Source: Amorphochlora amoebiformis | Taxonomy: Eukaryota > Cercozoa > Chlorarachniophyceae | Assembly (NCBI GenBank): GCA_054601695.1 | Contig: BAAHQB010000090.1 | Coordinates: forward strand, 558,001 to 622,000 | DNA length: 64,000 bases | Direction: 5' to 3' | Shown here: positions 1-64,000 of the stretch, in pieces | Position numbering within the stretch: the first letter of the stretch is position 1 | How the letters are laid out: each line of letters begins with the position of its first letter | Program-made: the position numbers and the translations under genes | The notes under the pieces: model-generated | The model's input: only the letters and a program-made list of their open reading frames with translations | What the model was told of the DNA's origin: nothing | Databases searched by the model: none

Positions 1-36
1 TATATAAATATATATATACACACATATACATATATA

Positions 37-9261
<9,225 letters not shown>

Positions 9262-9598
9262 TGTGTCTCCTCGCGGATGGACGACCGTGGCCTGCGGGCG
9301 AGCCGAAGAATATAGGAAAAGCTGATATATCTCATGAGAGATATACTGATATTAGATTTTATTATACCCCTTTGTAAGAGGTTGATATCCGATATATCTC
9401 ATTTTAGATATTAATGTATTACATGAATTTTTTTAGTTTATCGGCTTTTCCACCCTCTAAATTACGATCCCATTACCGAAGAATTAATTATCGTAATAAT
9501 CTTAGGTGGATTAGCCATAATCCCACCGAAAAATGATGAAATTGCAGAAAATCTGGGGATTTTGATGGTTCTGACTATCTTCCTTGGTCTTGATCAAC
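9262..9598. promoter_or_regulatory. Bidirectional promoter region, PRPF4 / glycosyltransferase
   Basis: These 337 bp separate two divergent start codons. There is no (TA)n microsatellite here, in contrast to the flanking introns. Positions about 9327-9346 form an imperfect hairpin, TATATCTC-ATGA-GAGATATA, and a related GATATATCTCAT occurs again near 9390. An AT-rich stretch follows (about 9350-9545). I see no certain TATA box or initiator. That the hairpin is regulatory is inference. Confidence 0.5.
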
Positions 9599-17743
<8,145 letters not shown>

Positions 17744-17839
17744 TTAGATTCTTGACTATATTATTATTATTTTCAATGAGCATCAGATGTGTATGGGATG
17801 TTCATTATCAAATTGTAAGATTCTGTCAAGAGTGAGTAA

Positions 17840-17875
<36 letters not shown>

Positions 17876-18544
17876 CTAGTATACATTTAATCATATATAT
17901 ATACACATATGTAGATATACACGTATAAAAGAGTCTTATGATATATATCATGAATAGTTACTAGAATTAGACCATAGTACTAGTAGTAAGTTACATGTTC
18001 TTGACTCCGGCTCTACTACTATCTTGTGGCTAGTAAATCTAGTAAATCTAGTAAATCTAGTAAATCTAGTAAATACCCACGCGGTCATCTAGATCATGTC
18101 CGATATTTTATTTTATTAATTATCATCTAAAGATTATCTAGATTATACCCAAAACGAACCAGTTGGATATGTTAGTTAATGAATTAATTTTGTACCACTG
18201 ACTATCTGTGGGGCTCTCTAGATACTGGAGATATACATGTTTGAAATAGTTCGAATTCAGTGCATGGATGAATCATTAATCATAATTAACCAATTTCAGC
18301 ATGCACGCAGCCCTGAATCTACCAGAGAGTCGATCCAAGATCAAACAATAAATATATTTATATATATGTATATATATATATCTGAACACTGTGTTTGGAC
18401 TAGAACATGCCGCTGAGGTGAGGTTATACTCGAAGTATTTGTAACCTATTTAACTTTTGCGACATTACTTCTTTGGGAAAGAGTTCGATTTTTTCTAGAT
18501 ATATCTGAGACGGCTTAGATATACGCGCATGTATATATAGGTAT

Positions 18545-18576
<32 letters not shown>

Positions 18577-18852
18577 GTATAAATATTGTATGAAAAGAAA
18601 TGGTTTATATTTATACTTCTATGTATTATTTATACTTTTTATGTATCGTATATATTGAATACTGAACGGGGTTTATACAACGTAGGGTGCTTATATTTTT
18701 ATGTGACATATATATATATATATATATATATGTAATAATAATACTTAAGGAATAATAGTAATATATTATATATACATATATATATATATATATTTCTAGC
18801 TTGGAGTATTCACAATTTTTTTTCATTTTAATATCACCACCGTTCATTTAAC

Positions 18853-18896
<44 letters not shown>

Positions 18897-18929
18897 TATT
18901 GTATATATCTATACGTATATATAATATAC

Positions 18930-18960
<31 letters not shown>

Positions 18961-19048
18961 ACATTATTATTATTATTTATGTTATTAGTTATTCCCGGCC
19001 CGTGCCTTATGCCAGGCGTCAAGGTCGTTATCCAAATCCTCCTATTAT

Positions 19049-19124
<76 letters not shown>

Positions 19125-19126
19125 TG

Positions 19127-19158
<32 letters not shown>

Positions 19159-19244
19159 ATTGTACAGTTGCATAAACTTTTTTAAATTAGGGAACATACA
19201 CATGTGTATGTATGTATCATATATATATATATTATTTATATATA

Positions 19245-19275
<31 letters not shown>

Positions 19276-19281
19276 AAAATA
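17744..19281. other. Convergent intergenic spacer
   Basis: The spacer lies between the stops of the glycosyltransferase (+) and ALYREF (-) genes. The first ~800 bp are unusually free of microsatellite and contain no convincing ORF. A 9-bp tandem repeat (TAAATCTAG, five copies) lies at about 18029-18074. The remainder is AT-rich with short (TA)n tracts. I see no RNA gene. Both 3' UTRs and polyadenylation signals should be here. Confidence 0.6.
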
Positions 19282-27672
<8,391 letters not shown>

Positions 27673-27983
27673 GGATCTGAAAGGAAGCCATTCGAGGATG
27701 TTTGGGGGGACATTTTTTGACGAAAAATCAGAAAATCTTCCAGAAATTTGACAAATTAAGTTGTTTTTCGAGAGCGAGGTCCTAAATCTGAAAAAAAGAA
27801 GGGGGGAGGGGAGCATTCAGGAACAAGATTCGCGAACCTGTTGTACACGCTCGTGTTGATGCGTGGAGACTATCGAGAGATTCGGGGATCCTCAGAGACT
27901 TTTCGAATCAAATGCTACCCGATACTGCCTGTCGAATTTCGGGACAACCCCAGGACATCTACCTCTTGCCAAGCCGACCGAGG
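27673..27983. promoter_or_regulatory. Bidirectional promoter region, ALYREF / ERCC6
   Basis: These 311 bp separate two divergent start codons. The region is free of (TA)n. Upstream in-frame ATG at 27912 could start ERCC6 24 residues earlier; I prefer 27984 because its context (AGGATGG) is stronger. No recognisable core promoter element is seen. Confidence 0.5.
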
Positions 27984-58571
<30,588 letters not shown>

Positions 58572-58723
58572 AGTCAAATGACTAGAATGAGTCTACCATG
58601 CCATCATAATTGCGTAGTAATATTGCGCATATGCGCAGAATAGGATGAACTCAATTTAGTTTGATATACATGTACATGTGTCATGATATATGTCATAGTA
58701 TATATATATATATACACACACAG

Positions 58724-58800
<77 letters not shown>

Positions 58801-59552
58801 CTATATATATATATATATATATATCTAGATATATATATGCTAGATATGTCACCTAGCTAGATACGTATTAAATTATGAGATCATGATTATAGGTTGATGT
58901 ATTAACTAGATTAAGTCCAACCAAACTTAGTACTATGCATGCGCATTTTTATATATACTCTAGATACTAGTAATACTTTAGGTATATCTAGATATATCGG
59001 ATAGCCGTAATCTGATCATCAGTTGCGTATTATAACTTCAGCAATGTGCTAGATGTGAATTAGCAACCAAATGCTAGCATGAGAGAAAGCAATTCGAACT
59101 TCACAATATAACGATTGCGTGTCGAAATTTATATTCTGATATTATCGTAATTCCTGAAGATCACCTCATCGTGTAGTACCCGGTAGTATCCCGTTAGAGA
59201 CAGACTTTCGAGGAGGTGTGATAAAGCTTGACGTCACGCCATGTCACGCAGTCAACCGAAAGTAATCACCTTAGAACACAGTCAGGATTGGCACTTTGCA
59301 CCACGAAATTGAAATTTACTTTGATCTCATTTCCAATGGATTCCACTGTCTATTATACCGCTACCATAACAATATATATATATATATATATATATTTAGT
59401 ATAAATGACATATATATATATATATATATATATATGTTTATACATATATGCACATTACATATATGTATACACATATATAAAATATTTCTATATAACCTGT
59501 ACATATACATTGTGAAATTATACATACAAATATTATTCACATATCCATAGTA

Positions 59553-59586
<34 letters not shown>

Positions 59587-59637
59587 TAATATTATGTATA
59601 TATATATATATATATGTGTGTGTGTATGTATATATAA

Positions 59638-59668
<31 letters not shown>
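58572..59668. other. Intergenic region downstream of ERCC6
   Basis: Mostly unique AT-rich sequence with CTAGATAT-type motifs and (TA)n tracts at 58700-58830 and 59370-59665. I see no exon with support. The ERCC6 3' UTR should be here. Confidence 0.5.
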
Positions 59669-60191
59669 GTATTATGTATTCGCATATGCTTGTTTCCGCC
59701 TAGCGCAGCAGAATGGTAATCTACATGCGCTCCAAACACTCACCTGCGATGGGAAATCTCTTGAGCAAGAGGTTGATGCTAGTAACAGGTTTCAAACTTG
59801 CAAAAATCTCCAAGACCGTAGCTCAGAGAATATGACAGGGTGTAGCCCTGATCGCTGGTCAGGATATTATACATACCTTGATACTTGCAGCTATGACGCT
59901 CGAGGTTTGTTAGCACTTGGAATGATTCTACTCGCGTGCATACGTCATGCCTGGAAGGAAAGAGATTCAATAATAGATTCTGATGAAATCGCAAAATGTT
60001 GGTTCACAATGGTCACTTTTCGACATTTAAATGATCCAACGTCGAATGTGCACGTAGGTTTCATTATCAAGCTTTCATCTCACCTAGTCCATTTGCGTGT
60101 CTGTTTTGAACGAGAGACCCATCCCATCTACGATCCCTCTTACCATCCCACCTACCCATCCAACCTGCCCACCGCAACTCTAAATATGTGA
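59669..60191 (+). CDS. Possible terminal exon, unknown protein
   Basis: After TATATAG (59668), one frame stays open for about 173 codons to a TGA at 60189-60191, in sequence free of microsatellite. It reads CFRLAQQNGNLHALQTLTCD, CSPDRWSGYYTYLDTCSYDA, RGLLALGMILLACIRHAWKE. There is no homology I recognise. The opposite strand also has a 71-codon frame here, so strand is not certain. No upstream exon could be attached. Confidence 0.3.
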
Positions 60192-60441
60192 ACTTCGTGC
60201 ATTGGGATTTCGGGAGACCTTATGGACCGGCAAAATGGAGCACTCTTCCAAAATAGATTTATTAAGGCGAAATCAACTTAGAAAATGTCTGCATTCGCTA
60301 TTTCTAGTTGTCAGCCATTTTTGTCGAAAACAATGGGCGAAAAACTATTTCGGAAATATTATTATCCAATTTCGCCCCAATTCCACCCTCAGCCGACGTT
60401 TTCTAGGGAGGCTAGAAGAACTTCACCCAATAGATCAAATC
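60192..60441. other. Short spacer upstream of the secreted-protein gene
   Basis: 250 bp of non-microsatellite sequence. An in-frame ATG at 60202 would extend the secreted protein by 80 residues, but that extension would bury the signal peptide, so I prefer 60442. The promoter is likely here. Confidence 0.45.
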
Positions 60442-61216
60442 ATGGTGGCCGCGCACTTTCTTCTCCTCGCCATCCCTGCCTTCGCCTTCGGCCCGGGAAA
60501 GTCCTCCGGACCCCTGCCTCTGGAGAAACATGTGATTCGTAGGTCGGTGTCTGATGGTAAAGTCGCTGATTTGTACGAGGGACTGACGAAGGAGAAAAAT
60601 GGCAAGGCCAACCTGCAGGTGTGTCGCATCGCGCAAAACCCACACTTTCCCGCGTCTAGTCACACCTCCCTCAGCCCTACTCTTCCCAAAAAAGAGTGCT
60701 CTCAACCCTCTCCCCATTCAAGCGCTCTCCCCATATATAAACCTTCCCGTGGACAATTCAGCAACACCCTTACAAAAGATTTGTATCCAGTGCGTGGGTC
60801 TGTATCTGGATTGTTCTTGTAGGTGCATGTTTATGATGTGCATAATGTGTGTCATATTCGTCGACGTTTCTAATACCCATGCATATTTCTTAGTCGTGAG
60901 CTCTCTTTAAGGCTCTTATAGATTTTTTGTTATCCAAAAAAACCGAAGTAGAAATTCATGTTAGTTTTGTCAAAATATTAATGCGCATAGTGGCTAATTG
61001 ACGATGATAGCATGGTAATGACGACAATGTTAATGATGCACTCAGGCTACTACCACCGCGTATATGGGCAATTTTGTATCGGGTGTGACTATCGATGTTA
61101 GTTTTGACGGCACGACCTGGAACGGTATTTCTCCCGGCAACACGGTACGTGTATGCATGTAATTTACATGTTTGTATACATACATATACGTAATATATAT
61201 ATATATATATTATATT

Positions 61217-61259
<43 letters not shown>

Positions 61260-61266
61260 TACACAC

Positions 61267-61354
<88 letters not shown>

Positions 61355-61601
61355 TCTTAAACTTATATGTATATGTATATAAATATGCATATGTCTACAC
61401 GTATCTCTGTATAAATTTAAGTCTTTGTCATCAGTAACAGGTTACTGATTCTTACGGATGCACATTTTCTCTATTTTTATTTTTTGGACATGTAAGAATC
61501 ATATTTATGTCAGGTTACTTCTACGACTGCTAGTGACACGGGAGGGATCAGTACTTTCACTGTCAGCCAAACTGGAGGTATTATATTCATTGGTGATTTC
61601 T

Positions 61602-61638
<37 letters not shown>

Positions 61639-61974
61639 ATATATCTAATATATAAATCTGAATTGCATCGATATATGTGTAACAAATGTAATACTTTCAT
61701 ACACAACTAAGGATCCTTGTTGAACTCATCCCTCTTAAGCTTTGGAGGATTTTGTAGTATCTCTGCAACCGAGTTCAACCTTGCCCACGTCCTCCCCGCA
61801 GACCAGAGTAAGTCCTTGTATCTCATATATATGCAGTCCTTGTATCTCATATATATATATCACTTATATGTCAACTTGCGTCTCTCCTGGTATCTAAAAC
61901 AAGGGTATGTCTCTGTATGTGTGTTGTATACATGCATATGTGGATTTGTATAAATGTATTATATTTTTATATAT

Positions 61975-62021
<47 letters not shown>

Positions 62022-62062
62022 CACATATTTTATATTATATATATAAATACATATTATATATA

Positions 62063-62105
<43 letters not shown>

Positions 62106-62327
62106 TATACTATACATCAATATTAATATACAAACACAAATAATATATCTATATATCTATATATATGTGGATTAAACAAGGATTCTGTCATTAAGTTTTC
62201 TCCGAACACATTATATCTATATACATACACACATATGGTGTATATATACCTCAGGTACAACAACTAACTATGATTTGAGCTACTATGGAGCCTCCCCTAG
62301 GTGTTCGGTGTCCAGTGGGCTAACCGG

Positions 62328-62380
<53 letters not shown>

Positions 62381-62442
62381 TATAATTATGTGAACTCCAA
62401 TATTTGCATCGATAGTGTCTTCCTTACTACCACCAACAGTTA

Positions 62443-62519
<77 letters not shown>

Positions 62520-62640
62520 AGTATATACATATCAAATCACGTGTATACATACATATACTTTACATATTATTTGCAGTATTTTTTTCACCCGAAAGCTATA
62601 GTACGAATATTTAGATAGTATAATTATACACACACACACG

Positions 62641-62684
<44 letters not shown>

Positions 62685-62733
62685 TTATATATAGTATAGC
62701 TCATTTATGTACATATACACAATCATATATAAT

Positions 62734-62799
<66 letters not shown>

Positions 62800-62876
62800 G
62801 TTAATATAAATATTAATTATACAAGGATCTTCTGGATAAATAACGCCAAAGTTAAGGGAAAGATGCACCACACTGG

Positions 62877-62927
<51 letters not shown>

Positions 62928-63047
62928 TTATTTCTTTAACAAAACTCAATATTTCTTATGAGATGTGACAAAAATTGCATATTTCTTATGAGGTGTGTTC
63001 TGAAGTGGTGTGAGTTATATGCACATATGTATTTAATACATATATTT

Positions 63048-63083
<36 letters not shown>

Positions 63084-63113
63084 ATATATACATATTTATA
63101 TATATATATATAT

Positions 63114-63146
<33 letters not shown>

Positions 63147-63217
63147 CATATACATATACATCTGCACATATACACATGTATATATATATATAAATACATA
63201 TATATATGTTTTTACAA

Positions 63218-63264
<47 letters not shown>

Positions 63265-63293
63265 GCATACATACACATATACATATAAAAATG

Positions 63294-63334
<41 letters not shown>

Positions 63335-63512
63335 AATTCACAACATAAGATATCCTCCGGCAGGGTAAGCATATCGCTAAAACTAATGGAAGTGCGAATT
63401 TTAACACAAATGCGCAATCTTAGATGTCTTCCAAGAAGGCCAGAATTCGGGATCAGTTCTTACTAATGAATTTGACCAGGGAACCTTTTCAGATGGTACT
63501 ACCTCGATATAG
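60442..63512 (+). CDS. Secreted protein of unknown family, small exons
   Basis: Exons 60442-60618, 61046-61144, 61514-61577, 61712-61807, 62255-62330, 62826-62875, possibly a 15-nt micro-exon 63350-63364, and 63424-63512; all phases join. The start ATG opens a signal peptide ([16 protein letters not shown]). The rest is Thr/Ser/Gly-rich with beta-strand-like segments: [78 protein letters not shown]. The look is that of an extracellular or cell-surface protein; I recognise no family. The 3' end is uncertain: a stop TAG at 63510-63512, an alternative stop at 63421 if exon 63350 reads through, or a donor at 63496 leading out of the window. Confidence 0.65.
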
Positions 63513-63585
63513 TATGATATCAAAAGAACTTTATATACATATCTATATTAATAAAAAAATATTTATTTATATGTATATGTATATG

Positions 63586-63618
<33 letters not shown>

Positions 63619-63637
63619 CAATATATATATATATATT

Positions 63638-63669
<32 letters not shown>

Positions 63670-63689
63670 TATACATATACATACACATG

Positions 63690-63763
<74 letters not shown>

Positions 63764-63796
63764 ATATCTATATCAATATATATATATATAATATAT

Positions 63797-63877
<81 letters not shown>

Positions 63878-63942
63878 GTATATATATATATATAATATAA
63901 TATTTATAATATATGATATATATATATATATATGTATATGTG

Positions 63943-63998
<56 letters not shown>

Positions 63999-64000
63999 CA
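63513..64000 (+). repeat. (TA)n microsatellite to window end
   Basis: Nearly continuous TA dinucleotide with TATATG and CATATA interruptions; nothing coding is visible. It may be intron of the preceding gene. Confidence 0.7.

Overview
The window is eukaryotic nuclear DNA from an intron-rich lineage, probably a protist or alga. Coding sequence sits in exons of roughly 15-550 nt. The exons are separated by introns filled with (TA)n microsatellite or with CCCTAA (TTAGGG-type) telomere-like repeat. Nearly all of the long [11 protein letters not shown] open frames are translations of (TA)n and are not genes. I cannot name the species. The telomere-like motif has a 6-nt TTAGGG unit, not the plant-type TTTAGGG.

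By joining exons at GT/GC...AG borders with matching phase, I could assemble five genes by eye. (1) Minus strand, 9261 to beyond base 1: PRPF4/PRP4, the WD40 protein of the U4/U6 snRNP; 13 exons present, the last WD blades lie outside the window. (2) Plus strand, 9599-17743: a secreted or luminal glycosyltransferase with a fucosyltransferase-type HLRRGD motif, 8 exons. (3) Minus strand, 27672-19282: an ALYREF/Yra1/THO-complex-subunit-4 mRNA export adaptor, 10 exons, about 269 aa. (4) Plus strand, 27984-58571: a Cockayne syndrome B/ERCC6/Rad26 SNF2 ATPase in 51 phase-consistent exons, about 1168 aa spread over 30.6 kb. (5) Plus strand, from 60442: a small-exon gene for a secreted protein of unknown family. 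A further possible exon (59669-60191) is unassigned.

Genes 1/2 and 3/4 are head-to-head pairs with 337 bp and 311 bp between start codons. Genes 2 and 3 converge on a 1.5-kb spacer.

The most unusual property is the interaction between exons and repeats. More than forty truncated copies of exons ('ghost exons') lie in tandem inside the introns next to their parent exon. Each usually keeps one authentic splice border while the other edge is replaced by (TA)n, and some carry both AG and GT. Several introns of the ERCC6 gene consist of little except CCCTAA repeats, with GT and AG ends made from the repeat itself. Functionally the neighbours are pre-mRNA splicing (PRPF4), mRNA export (ALYREF) and transcription-coupled repair (ERCC6); I regard the adjacency as probably coincidental.
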